64,000 nucleotides of DNA, taken from NCBI GenBank assembly GCA_010405405.1, contig MU004240.1:1208882-1272881 (forward strand), in the 5' to 3' direction. Source of the DNA: Microthyrium microscopicum (lineage: Eukaryota; Ascomycota; Dothideomycetes; Microthyriales; Microthyriaceae). Of the stretch, positions 33,606-43,840 are shown piece after piece; position 1 is the first letter of the stretch; the number at the start of each line of letters is the position of its first letter. A program made the translations under genes and the position numbers. A model generated the notes under the pieces. That model ran no database searches and was not told the origin of the DNA. It saw only the letters and a list, made by a program, of their open reading frames with translations.

Positions 33606-35136
33606 TCACCTCCTAGGCAATTGCCTGTTCCGACCCTCAGCTATCGCCGCGGCATAGCTAGGAATGGGATATTCAGGGGCTTGTTCAGAGTCCGGTGAGC
33701 TTTTCGGGCTTTCATAGTCTGGAGGTGCATCGTCGTGTTGATGACCATAAGCACTACTTCCTTCCCCACCGTCCTCGGTATGCGAATCGACGAGACTGAG
33801 TTGAGCTAATGAGATATCGGTTGGAGATCTTTGTGGTCCGGGGCTTTGGGGAGGCCTACAATCCGTTAGTATACGACTCGATGAGATCAAGCTATGAAAC
33901 ATCGCATATCCCATCACATTCGATGGCAACCATAGCACTCGAATAGAAACGCCTTCTATGGTAGTAATCTAATGTGATGGCAGATACGATTTTTTGAATC
34001 TCACCTTGTGCCAAGCCGAAGCTGATTGCTGTTCGTTCGTCCATGGCTATAATGGTAGGGACCAGTCAAGACATGTGGCACGCCGCTGTTGCGATCGTTT
34101 TCTCGGCCACCCTCAAGAAGGATGCTCCCTTGCTCACTTCCGTATGGAGGTGGCGGAGCAAGACTTCCTGATGCAGGTGCCAGGCCCCATTTCTTCACGT
34201 TTGCTTCGATAAAAACAAATCCGAGTTGTCCGAAATTGACATGAACTCTGCAAGGTCCATTTGCGCCAACTGTCGGAAAGAAATTTTGCGTCTTTAGACC
34301 GTGAGCAACGTCGTCAAGCTTCTTGCCATTTCGAGTGAAGAAGATGGTGCCAGATCGAGGTCGATAGCCGATTCCAATAACGTCACCTTGGAGAAATTCT
34401 GGTCCATATGGTGTTGGATTAAATGGTTGATTGTGTCTCCGAGCTCCGTCGCAGCCATAAGCTATCGAGTGTTTGTGCATACCTACAGCCTGATTAGCAC
34501 ATTTGTAAGCAGGAATAATGAGGCTCTTTACCAGGCAGTCGAAAAAGGGGATAGGGTTTTGTTGTCAGTCCAACGCTAACCATAGTTGAATCGGGTTTGT
34601 CGTATATCTTCGCCTCCCAGTAATATACTTCGTTTTGTTTCGGTATAGGAAGGTTGCTTTGTACGGTACATTCAGCGTCAAAGAACTCAATCTCGGTCCG
34701 GCCCTCGACAAAACAGTTTGCAATCTCCAGTTCTGGTTCAAATTCCCATGCTGAAACTCCCTTTTCTTGAATTGCGAGGAACTGCGATAGGGATATGTCT
34801 GTCTGGACGGATTCGGGCGGGTTTGCTTGCACAAATGCTGCAAAATAGTTAGTTGACTGATGGAGGTAAGAGCTAGAATATATAGGTACCCTTGGCTCTG
34901 TTGTATTCCATGCGCTGTATGTCGTCCATGACCTCTAAGGCTTCCGCTTCTTCGCGGAGGAACGCTTGCTCGTCGTCATATTCGCCTGGGCGACCGATCC
35001 GATCCAGAAATATGCGACCAGTGGGAGTGTATTGGAAGAACCATACGGCAACGAGTATTATCGCGACAACTCCAGCAGATCCGAAGGCAGATAACAATCC
35101 AATTAGGATGCCCTTGGCCGTTGAATCGTCAGCCAT
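33606..35136 (-). CDS. SSH4: SPRY-domain membrane adaptor, SSH4/EAR1 type
   Basis: Four exons, 35136-34890, 34837-34532, 34482-34005 and 33855-33606, encode 426 aa. One membrane helix sits near the N-terminus (IGLLSAFGSAGVVAIILVAVW, about residues 12-32). The SPRY domain (about 110-270) carries EVYYWEAKIYD, VSVGLTTKPYP, SIAYGCDGARRHN, GDVIGIGYRPRSGTIFFTRNG and NFFPTVGA. Two PY-type motifs follow, PPPPYGSE and APPDYESP, which bind WW domains of Nedd4/Rsp5 ubiquitin ligase. Yeast Ssh4/Ear1 recruit Rsp5 to cargo on endosome and vacuole membranes. The domain order here is the same, so the function is well supported by family. The third intron (149 bp) is long because it carries a palindromic repeat. 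Confidence 0.9.
33911..33980. repeat. dispersed palindrome family, copy B, inside SSH4 intron 3
   Basis: The arm at 33911-33934 (CCATCACATTCGATGGCAAC and on to CATA) matches the reverse complement of 33957-33980 at 20 of 24 positions, leaving a 22-nt loop. The palindrome occupies nearly half of the intron (34004-33856), whose splice sites and TACTAAC branch lie outside it. Confidence 0.8.
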
Positions 35137-37053
35137 GGTAGTGTTTGCGGGGATATCTAGGGACAAAGCGATGGAGATGGCGGCGCTAATGGAGGGTTGG
35201 AGGGTATGAGGATAGGCGGATGATGGTAGGTGGTCACGTTGGGTGGTGAAATTAAGATGGAAGGAGTAGTGGGTGAGCGGGACCAAAGTTGTGGTCTCAG
35301 GATGCGAGGCGAGGGCCAAAGGGCTATGATGCTGGCTGTTCTGGCGTCAAAATAAGCGACCCCATTTTGAACCATACTCCCATCAGATGCGTTGCCTACC
35401 ATCGCACTTCTCTTTAAAACGAGTGCTCTGGTTCCCATCGAGTGCGTTAAATATTTTTGATATCCGCAGATACAAAACACTCGACCTTCAGTTTGAACAT
35501 TACTCCCTTCAACTACGATATCTACCATAGCACTTCTTGAAGAACGTTGCTTTGGGCTACACCGAGTAAGTTAAATGTGTCTTATCATTGGATAGGATGA
35601 AGATTGAGACTCTTCAGGTATCTACAATCGAAGTTTTCTAGCATCAAAGAAAGTGTTATGTCAGATCGAAGCCTTGGGTATTCGCCACGTCGGCGTCAAC
35701 ATAAGCAAGCAATGTCGGATGCTTTCTCTCAGCACTATGATGTCTACCACATGATGCGCTAATAATCGAGCGCTTTGAGCTCCATCAACTACTTAAAAAG
35801 ACTCTCAAGGCTATGGAATACAATATGAACTCAGAGTTTACCCAATTTTGAAGTGTTACAATCGATATTGTAGGTAGTTAACTAGAGTGTAGCACTTTAA
35901 AGTACTCTGTTACTTGTAACCAAGTGGCTCGCTTATTTTGACGTGCTGGAGGCAGCTTTGAGGTCGATGCATGCGACCTGCCCTGGCCAACGGATGGGTT
36001 GGTTGGTTTGAATGGTTTGGAGAAGCAATATCTCTCAGTCCACCTCCTTCCCGATGCTCATCAATGAGCCATTATGGATGCAGTGTGTGCAAGCAAGAGT
36101 GCTTTATTAGTGGGAGACTTGGAAAGTTGGGATGGAGCAATTCCAAGGCGGGCAAGCATCGCAAGCAACAGAAACAAGGAAGAGTCAAGAGGCAGGCTCA
36201 GACCGCTCAGTGAAACTTGATTCTTGCTTAGCATTACTTTTTGTCCCACTGGCCGAGCCCACGGTTTGTAGGCTTTGTAGCTCACGAGCTTCGTAGTTGT
36301 CATATGAATTTCTATATCATTTTCCTGTTCGTGACTCTCTCCTTCTTTTGTCATGTTGGAACAGCAACCGAAAATCATAGTCGCACCAAAAGGGGGAAAG
36401 GCAACCTGATTGATCAAAGTGCTGTGTCAGAACATGAAACCATTATTTGAAATGGCCATGCCGCCTTTCACGATGCGCTGTTTAGACGCGCTGAAACAAG
36501 ATACAAAATCGTGATCCAGCCATTCCTTACATTGTAACGAAGGCAGCTCTCGTGCCAATACGCCCAACTCGACGTATGCGGAGATGCTTCTAGAAAGTGT
36601 TTTGGTCTCTCAATACGACGAACATCATCATAACGTCAAAAAGATGTCATCTCTTCTGTACTCGACATTATGCCATACTTTTGAGAACCTGGAGCAGAGC
36701 ATTTACTCCAGAGTGCATATCGTACAAGCACAAGGCTCACTGGCTGAGCGAAATGAGCTCTAATGCCCCCTCACTTGAGTATTGTGTAGCCCCCTCCCAG
36801 ATCTTGACCTAACTTCATCACCTTGAAGGTTGTGACCTCAACTGGATGCTTTCACCTGGAACAGTCAACAAATAGAGGCTCAGGGCGTCCCAACACTTTT
36901 TATTTGCCCCTACTCCTCTATCCGCGGCCTCAAACCCCAGCCACTACCTCAACACGCCATTTCCAGTACATCTAAACGATTATCTTACAAACCGCATCCT
37001 CTCCAGAGTCATCCACCAACACTTAGAGAGATTCTTTATAACCGACCGCCATC
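35137..37053. other. intergenic region with clustered palindrome copies, divergent promoters
   Basis: This is 1.9 kb between SSH4 (minus) and TAF13 (plus). A cluster of family repeats fills about 35377-35793. The rest has no supported gene. The 100-200 bp before TAF13 are C- and A-rich, like other fungal promoters. Confidence 0.5.
35377..35793. repeat. dispersed palindrome family, clustered copies F, G and H
   Basis: Copy F starts at 35377 and copy G at 35503, an offset of 126 bp in the same orientation. Both begin CTCCC and run to GCACTTCT over 35 bp. Both are followed by a partial reverse complement (around 35417-35450 and 35540-35575). Copy H, 35731-35793, resembles the second palindrome of copy E at 42656. 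The 35 bp of copy G agree with those at 42557-42591 at 31 positions, three of the four differences being G to A. Confidence 0.75.
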
Positions 37054-37713
37054 ATGCCTGGAGTATGTTCTTTCCGCCATTTCAAGGGCTCTATCGTCGC
37101 AATATCCCATACTAACCACAACCAAAGATGGAACCACGCATGCGCCCACGCATTCCCGGCCCGCAATTCAACACACAAGACCGTACTGTTCTCCACCCAT
37201 CGCCTCCACCTCACAACTAACATCACCTTAGTATCAGTTTTCCTGACCGGCTTTGGCGACGACATGAACCCCCTCCCCTCCACAATCCGCATCCTCGACG
37301 AAATCGCCACCGACTATGTAATAGAAATGTGCCACGAAGCCGAAATGCACGCCCGCTACGCTGGCCGCGCAAAGATAAAAGTTGACGATTTCAATTTCGC
37401 ACTCCGCCACGACTCTGTCAAACTCGGCCGTTCAACGGAGCTGCTGAATACGGACAAGCATTTAAAGGCGCAGCGAAGACAGTTTGAGCTGCCACCGGAA
37501 GCACTTGCGACAAAAAAGGTTATGGATGATGATGCGGGTGGCAAGGGTGCTGGGAAAGGGGGGAAGGGTAGGAAGCGAGCGAGAATAGAAGTGGGGGAAG
37601 ACGATATTGATGTCAATGGAATGGATGATGTGTTGAGCAACGATGGCTCTCAAAAGAGTTCAAATTCGAAGCGGGTCAAGTCTGAGGCCGGTTCGCAGGT
37701 TTCGGCGACCTGA
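37054..37713 (+). CDS. TAF13: TFIID subunit TAF13
   Basis: Three exons, 37054-37062, 37128-37182 and 37232-37713, encode 181 aa. The first coding exon is only 9 bp (Met-Pro-Gly). Both introns have ACTAAC branch sites. The histone fold is [20 protein letters not shown], followed by [20 protein letters not shown] and then [14 protein letters not shown]. The GFGDD start and K-x-DDF-x-FALR end are characteristic of TAF13. A short [18 protein letters not shown] helix follows, and the tail is Gly/Lys-rich with a likely nuclear signal ([10 protein letters not shown]). TAF13 pairs with TAF11 in TFIID and helps recruit TBP to core promoters. Confidence 0.9.
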   Translation: MPGVCSFRHFKGSIVAISHTNHNQRWNHACAHAFPARNSTHKTVLFSTHRLHLTTNITLVSVFLTGFGDDMNPLPSTIRILDEIATDYVIEMCHEAEMHARYAGRAKIKVDDFNFALRHDSVKLGRSTELLNTDKHLKAQRRQFELPPEALATKKVMDDDAGGKGAGKGGKGRKRARIEVGEDDIDVNGMDDVLSNDGSQKSSNSKRVKSEAGSQVSAT

Positions 37714-37886
37714 AGTGAGAAAATTGTGCATAGCGTGGATTATGGGCGTTGACGGTTATGATACCCTTTGATATTTGTTTGTGGTGGAAGGACTTGGTAT
37801 TCTCAAGCTTTAATATATACATAACAGGATGCAGAAGTGTGCCTAATTTGTGTGTTATTCCGCCCCTTTGGTATACTGGAAACTCC

Positions 37887-38785
37887 TTACTTCCTATACC
37901 ACATCCGTGTAATCTACCAACACGGTTAGCAAGTAGCCTACACATAGTTTTGCGCAGTGGACTAACCTTTGTATGTCTCATCTTCTTCTGAAGTTGAAAA
38001 ATGCCAAACATGAGCGCCTCACTTGTTGGTGGACAACCCGGTACGTAAACATCCACCGGTACAATTCGATCGCATCCGCGCGTCACTGAATAGCTGTAAT
38101 GGTAATATCCACCACCATTTGCACAGCTACCCATAGAAATCACCCATCGTGGATCTGGCATCTGATCATAAACCTGCCGCAATGCCGGCGCCATCTTGTT
38201 GGTCAGCGTGCCCGCTACAATCATCACGTCCGACTGTCTTGGAGATGCACGGAAAATGATTCCTAGTCTGTCTTGATCGTATCGCGGTGTCGAGAGATGC
38301 ATCATTTCGATAGCACAGCAGGCCAGTCCAAAGGTCATGGGCCAGAGAGAGCCTGTCCTTCGTTAGCTTTTCCACCGTCAGAGCAGAGATATTGGCGGAA
38401 TGTGTACCTTGACGAGCCCAATTGGCGACTTGATCGAGTGTCGTTCTAGAAAGTATTAGTACTAAAGTGATTGAAAAGCACTATGGCATACAAGGCGTAT
38501 TGGATAGCGCTCTTAGGTTGTTCTTGGCTGGGAAGAGGCACTTCGGCGCGGTTTTTCCGTAGAGCGGTCGAGGAACTGGGCTCAATAGCGTGAGCTTCGG
38601 CGTGTTTGTGAGATGTATTTGATATAAAAGCAACGGAAGGTATTCTGAAGGATATGAGGGCTCTGGCGGTCGGTCGAGCTTTATCTTTGGCGTTAGATGT
38701 GTGCTTGTTTGAAGGGGCGATTGGTGGTGGTCTGAGGCTTACCGCGCAGCGCCATTGAGGCTGTTGACCGAACAGGTCCTAGCAT
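37887..38785 (-). CDS. NADH:ubiquinone oxidoreductase PSST/20 kDa subunit (NDUFS7/NuoB)
   Basis: Five exons, 38785-38743, 38684-38492, 38445-38408, 38352-37967 and 37913-37887, encode 228 aa. The first 70 residues are basic with almost no acidic residues, as in mitochondrial presequences. The core holds the four ligands of iron-sulfur cluster N2: the CC pair in [11 protein letters not shown], one Cys in [12 protein letters not shown] and one in [31 protein letters not shown] and [13 protein letters not shown] are also near-invariant. N2 passes electrons to ubiquinone in complex I. Exons 3 (38 bp) and 5 (27 bp, ending RMWYRK) are very small. The gene is convergent with TAF13, 173 bp apart. Confidence 0.96.
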
Positions 38786-39052
38786 CTTGAATATGAATCT
38801 ATGATTTCGGCCTGAGAAGATTGACAAAGAAAAGGAGCGGAGAGTGTGTGTGGCGAACAGCGTTGTGGGGGAGACTTTTGAGATGTCGTTGACGATTGAC
38901 CGCCAAGACTTTGTGCTCGTCAAAGCTCTCTCACCAATAAGCGTCTCTCCAACTCCAATTCCTATGACCCGCGAGATCGGTCATCAAACAGCATTGTTTG
39001 GACTTGCAAAGGTGTCGAATGAATTTATGAAGCCTCTTAAATCATCATAAAA
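38786..39052. promoter_or_regulatory. compact bidirectional promoter (complex I PSST / TRAPPC2L)
   Basis: Only 267 bp separate the two divergent start codons, so the 5' UTRs and promoter elements of both genes must share this space. No motif is called. Confidence 0.5.
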
Positions 39053-39672
39053 ATGGCAAGCAGACTACCCGGCATCGCATGCATTTCAGTCATCGGCAAG
39101 CAGGTCTGTTCACCACTCAGGGGCTTTCAAGGCCCGCAGGCTCACAGTTACATAGAATAATCCTCTACTCATCTCACTATTTCCACAAGAGCAAAGAGAC
39201 CCATTGGAGTTTTCGTTCTTGCTCTCATCATGTCTCGACATTTTCGAGACGCGAGCGCCTTTCAAGACTGCCGACCAAGATTTTGGATTACTCCAAGCAG
39301 TCGACGAGCGGCTTGCCATGTACGGGTGGCAGACCAACACGCGCGTCAAGTTCGTAATTGTTGTTGATATGGCGGCTCGAGTCTCTCGAGATACGAAAGC
39401 GAACGTCGCTGCAGGAATTCGCGATGCCGACTTGAAGCCAGTATGTTGGTCTCATCATATTTGCGGCCATGACATCTAACGACTCGAAGGCATTCCGAGC
39501 TATTCAAGCAGCTTACATCAATTTATTACGAAACCCATTCTACACTCCTGATGAGCCGGTTGCTCCTGGATCAGAGCAGAAGGTTCCCTCTGCTCAGATC
39601 ACCAGCCCAGCCTTTGTCAAAGAGATCAGGAGAATTGCAGAGGTCTGGGTGCCTGGAATTGCCGCCATTTGA
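39053..39672 (+). CDS. TCA17: TRAPP complex subunit, TRAPPC2L/Tca17 (sedlin family)
   Basis: Three exons, 39053-39103, 39156-39440 and 39490-39672, encode 172 aa. The start MASRLPGIACISVIGKQ joins NNPLLISLFP, the family's opening strand with N-x-P-L. YGWQTNTRVKFVIVVDMA matches the longin-fold core of TRAPPC2L, followed by DLKPAFRAIQAAYINLLRNP, whose F-R-x-[IL]-x-x-x-Y-x-x-x-x-x-NPF pattern is strongly conserved in sedlin relatives. The C-terminus has a fungal extension (PGSEQKVPSAQITSPAF). Tca17 helps assemble TRAPP II, the Golgi exchange factor for Ypt/Rab GTPases. Confidence 0.9.
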
Positions 39673-40482
39673 TAACCTCGCATTTCCTTGTTGCAGTCAC
39701 CTTAGAAGTTATCTGGGTTCAGAAGCCGAGCCCTATATTCGCTGATTCAGTAGATGTTCAGGCTCTTGAGCTCACTAATATCAGCTGGCAGCTGATAACA
39801 TTTCGATAGCCTGGAGCTAGTGCCACTTCAGCCTTCAAGTAGCCACTAATCGATTCAATTGCTAGCTGTGTGACAAAAACAAACTTCGGGCAAACAGGAG
39901 AAACATGTTCCGGATACTACAAGACTGCCGGTAGATCTCTGGAAAACACAAAGAAAGCCCACAGGGCTGTCAAAGTCTTCATTCACTGTTGGTCTTAAAT
40001 TCAAGACTACATTGCACCTTACACCGCGAGATCATTTCTGGACACATACAAAGTTATGACGGACCCTTACCGAAAAAAAGGATATGGTATCACTGAATGG
40101 GACCTATAAGAGCTCTTATCCATATTTCGAAGGACGCACACAACACCACATGTCTTGACGTACCATTAATTTGATACCATACCCAACAACTTCGCTGGCT
40201 TCCATATGCTTCGTTCTATTATCGAGTGCTTTCTTTCCCAGAGACGGTCTTGAGTTCCTGCCATTGTATCAAATACGATGGGATATAAATCATCTCTTCT
40301 TTTTCTTTAGTGGCCTCAATGGGAGCTATCGCCGTTGGTGAGAGTGTGGCATTCATTCTGTCGGTCCGATGGATGGGTCTTTAACAGCAAGGACGCCTTG
40401 AAGATGGCGTACCAGCTCTTCTATCTGTGATCTGGCTTGAACTTGATTGCTTTTATAGTCGCTCTTTCCGCCATCTCATCTC
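39673..40482. other. intergenic region
   Basis: This is 810 bp between TRAPPC2L and the amino-acid transporter. There are no supported genes and no clear repeat. It includes the transporter promoter. Confidence 0.45.
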
Positions 40483-42467
40483 ATGGCTCCCACCGCGTCT
40501 TCTCTCCATCAGCAGAATCCTACGATGTCGACTACCCAGGATGACGCAGAGAAGTCTGCCCAGTTTCAAACCCTTCAGCAGAAATCTACAATGTCGACTA
40601 CTCCCGATGACGTCGAGAAATCGAAGCCGGACGCCCCAACGGACGCTTTCGGCGACGAACAGAATGCCGAAATCCAATACAAGACCATGAACTGGTGGCA
40701 TCTGAGCTTGCGTATGTTTCCCGTTCAAAACATATATCTCCCATCGAGTTTGATGGCTACCATAGATCGCGTTTCTGATTGACTGCTATGGTTGCCATCG
40801 ACGGCGATGGGGATTTTACGGTTTCACCACGATAAGGCAATTTAGTCTTTCAGCACGGTAATTTTCTAATTCGGAAACACAGTCATGCTGGCCGAGACAA
40901 TTTCTCTTGGTATCCTGTCTCTTCCCTGGGCAGTATCGAAAATTGGCTTAGTCCCAGGAGTTATACTTATCCTCGTTTTCGGTTTGTTGGCATGCTACAC
41001 TGGTACTGTCTATGGACAGTACAAGCTTGCCAATCCTCAAATTGTCAGCATCGCGGATGCTGGAGGTATTCTTTTCGGTCGTCTAGGCCCTCGTTGGGCT
41101 CGATTTGGACATGAGTTCTTTGGTACTGCCGCCATGCTCGTTCTCGTCTTCATCATGGCTGCTCACGTCATCGGATTTTGCCTTATGATGGACGTCCTTG
41201 CCCCTGGAAAAGCCTGCCTTATTTGGTGGGCAGTACTTGGGACCGTCATTCAGCTGATACTTACATTACCTCGCACGATGAAAGCCACGTCGTATATCGC
41301 CATACTGTCCTCACTTTCAGTCCTCATCTCGGTTATCATTGTGATGAACGATGTCACTCGCAAGAACAAAGGCGACAAGATGGTAGAAGACCCTATCAAT
41401 GGTGCCAGCGGTACTCCGTTCTCGACGGCTTTCACGGCAGTGCTCAATATCTGCATCAGTTACGCTGGACATGTCGCGTATTTCTCATTTGCTGCTGAAC
41501 TCAAAAACCCGAACCATTTTAAATACGCTTTGTGGCTACAGCTCTCGATCGCGACCTTGCTCTATACCGTAGTTGGTGTAAGTTATCCACAATCTCGTCT
41601 GCTAACCGGTAGACAATATGACTGGCGGGTTCCCATTGACTCTGATGGCTCCCACACGGAAGCTTTGCTATCGAGCTCTTTATTTCCCATTCAGGGCGTT
41701 CAGACTGGGACATTCTATCGAATGCAATGGCAAATATAGAACTTGTTGTTCAGCACCGTTCGTGGAAGCCAGCGAAACTGATCGGGGCGCGCGCCTAATT
41801 TTGTCCATCGGTTGACCTGCTTGAAAGTTATATACTAATCAAGTGATTGCAGGGCTTTATATACTACTACGTAGGAAACAACGTCCAGGCACCCGCTCTC
41901 GGTTCGGCATCTCCAAAGGTCAAAAAAATTGCTTATGGAATCGCATCCCTAACCATCATTGTTGCCGGAGTCGTGAACGGGCACGTATTCTGCAAGTACT
42001 TCTACGTACGATTTTTCAGCAAATCCATGCATTCCAAGTCATGGAAGTCGTGGGGTATCTGGGTAAGATTTCTCCTGCCTTATTTGTCCCCGTTCGACTC
42101 CTCCGACTGCTTAAATTGGTACTAATATTAGAAACTTTAGGCCTCAATCGTCACCGGAGCCTGGTTTGTAGCGTGGTTGTTGTCTGAGCTAGTCCCTTCC
42201 TTCCAACATATGCTTGCTTTAGTAAGCGCGCTCTTCAGCGCGTGGTTCACCTACGGGGCAAGTAGTTTCTTCTGGTTCGACATGAACCGCGGAAAGGTCT
42301 TTTCTTCTCCTAGCAAGATCTTCATGGCTCTTTTCAATTTCTTCATCATCGTCCTAGGAGCCATACTTTCCTTTACAGGCATCTATGCAGTAGCAGCGGA
42401 AATGAAGAACGGACTATCAGGCAAGATCTTCAGCTGCACAGTTCCTGGTTCAGGGGATTCGACATAG
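40483..42467 (+). CDS. amino-acid transporter, AAAP/AVT-like family
   Basis: Four exons, 40483-40711, 40883-41577, 41853-42062 and 42141-42467, encode 486 aa. The hydrophilic N-terminus contains an imperfect 17-residue duplication (QQNPTMSTTQDDAEKS and QQKSTMSTTPDDVEKS, 22 residues apart). About eleven membrane helices follow, beginning LMLAETISLGILSLPWAVSK, the AAAP helix-1 signature. VYGQYKLANPQIVSIADAGG and the helix-6 segment ISYAGHVAYFSFAAELKNP come next, then ALGSASPKVKKIAYGIASL. This family of fungal carriers sits in the plasma or vacuolar membrane and moves neutral amino acids by proton coupling; the substrate is not predictable. Introns 1 and 2 (171 and 275 bp) are unusually long for this window, and each carries a palindromic repeat. 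Confidence 0.88.
40741..40810. repeat. dispersed palindrome family, copy C, inside transporter intron 1
   Basis: The arm 40741-40764 (CCATCGAGTTTGATGGCTAC and on to CATA) matches the reverse complement of 40787-40810 at 19 of 24 positions. Spacing and total length (70 bp) equal those of copy B. Confidence 0.8.
41633..41730. repeat. dispersed palindrome family, copy D (decayed), inside transporter intron 2
   Basis: The outer ends CCATTGACTCTGATGG (41633) and the reverse complement of 41716-41730 (CCATTGCATTCGATA) still match at about 11 of 15 positions. The interior is more divergent but keeps GCTATCGAGC, seen also in copies E and H. Confidence 0.55.
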
Positions 42468-43840
42468 CTGAAAGTAGTCGCAACCTCCTATAGTATCTGC
42501 ACCTTGCCTATTCTTATTCTTCTTCACAATTCGCAAGTTTCCATCTACTACAGTGTCTCCCATCGACTGCGATGTCTACCATAGCACTTCTAAATGAGAG
42601 ATCACATTTTCGCAATTTTGACATAAACCTAAGCGAGCCATGCTTAATATTTAGTCCCATCAAGTACGTTGCCTCCCATGTGATGCCCTATTTATCGAGT
42701 GTGATGGGAGCCATCGAATGTAGAAAAAAATCGCAAGATTCTGGAAGGCGATGTGGAATTGAAGCTTTTGACGATCTTGTTCAATCTTGGTCGTTTAGTA
42801 ATACGAAGTGCGCAGATTTTGTCCCGCGGTTTATTCCTTCTTGGGTCGTGATATAAATTCTCCATTTGCATATAGGCGTTTCCGCAAACTTAATTATCCG
42901 TCTCACGGAAAATACCCTAAGCTTTCGCCACGAACCGTTGGATCTACTCTACGTAAACATGCCAGCAACTATACATAGATGCGCGGCCTACAGTGTTCAA
43001 AAATCATTCCCTAAGAGTCCAGGAAAAATCGCGAAAATGGGAGAAGAACACGGATAATTCGACCTTCAACGAAGCGAGTAGAGTAAGCACCTCTATGTAG
43101 GTCTTGACTCTTGGAAATACTCAATACGTACCTTGGACATGCACTTTGCGTTAGGTGGTCATAATATTACGATCATTGGCCCTGACGGGGATCTACGGCG
43201 CGGGTAATTGGTGGGTAAATATATTAAATGTTAGATCCGGGCTTCATTACTGCTCTCAAGAACTTCCGAGTTTGCGCTGCGTGTTTATGATTATATTGAT
43301 ATTTCCGTAGCCGTGGAGGCCGACACTAATACAACCTGGACTGCCGATAAGTTCATTGGTTGGCTTGATTCCATTTCGAAGTATTCTAGAAAATGCCCCT
43401 TGATCTCACTGGTGTATGATCTTCGCACCTACCTCAACTTCGTCGTTACCCAGCATTCCATCCTCATCCTTTGCCAATTCTCTTTTCGAAGCTTCCAAAT
43501 CACGCCGGACGGTGAAGAGAGCTATTCTCGACCTTCAGGTTACAACGTCGTGCACTTAAGCCCAGTTCCATTTATCTTGCCTTCTCTGGATCAGCATGCG
43601 AAACCGGGGCGCCGACATCTCTCAGATCTCAGGAACCTACAACAGGACTTCGGTATCAGCCTAGTCGTAGATTTTCAGAAATCCTGAGCCTCTTGCAGAG
43701 TGAGCGACAACAAGAGTCATCTCCAAACTATCGGCCTGGGGCATTTCTTGCTGAATCTTACGCCGCGCCCGAGACCAGCCTCGGCGATATTCAAGCCAGT
43801 TGTAGGAAATAGGCCGGGACTTGCCGATGCGTCACATATC
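42468..43840. other. intergenic region with palindrome copies
   Basis: This is 1.37 kb between the transporter and the QutR-like gene. Palindrome copies occupy 42557-42723. A 125-codon frame at 43313-43687 lies upstream of the QutR-like ATG. It has no recognisable motif, and I could not join it convincingly to the downstream frame, but the true 5' end of that gene may lie here. Confidence 0.45.
42557..42723. repeat. dispersed palindrome family, copies E1 and E2
   Basis: E1 (42557-42591) carries the best-preserved core, CTCCCATCGACTGCGATGTC followed by TACCATAGCACTTCT. E2 (42656-42723) is a second palindrome: GCCTCCCATGTGATG on the left pairs with its approximate reverse complement around 42700-42720. 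Confidence 0.7.

Noticed and set aside
33437-42723. The palindrome family as a CRISPR array
   Set aside because: Copies are irregularly spaced, palindromic, diverged and partly in introns, in a eukaryotic genome; there is no regular repeat-spacer pattern.
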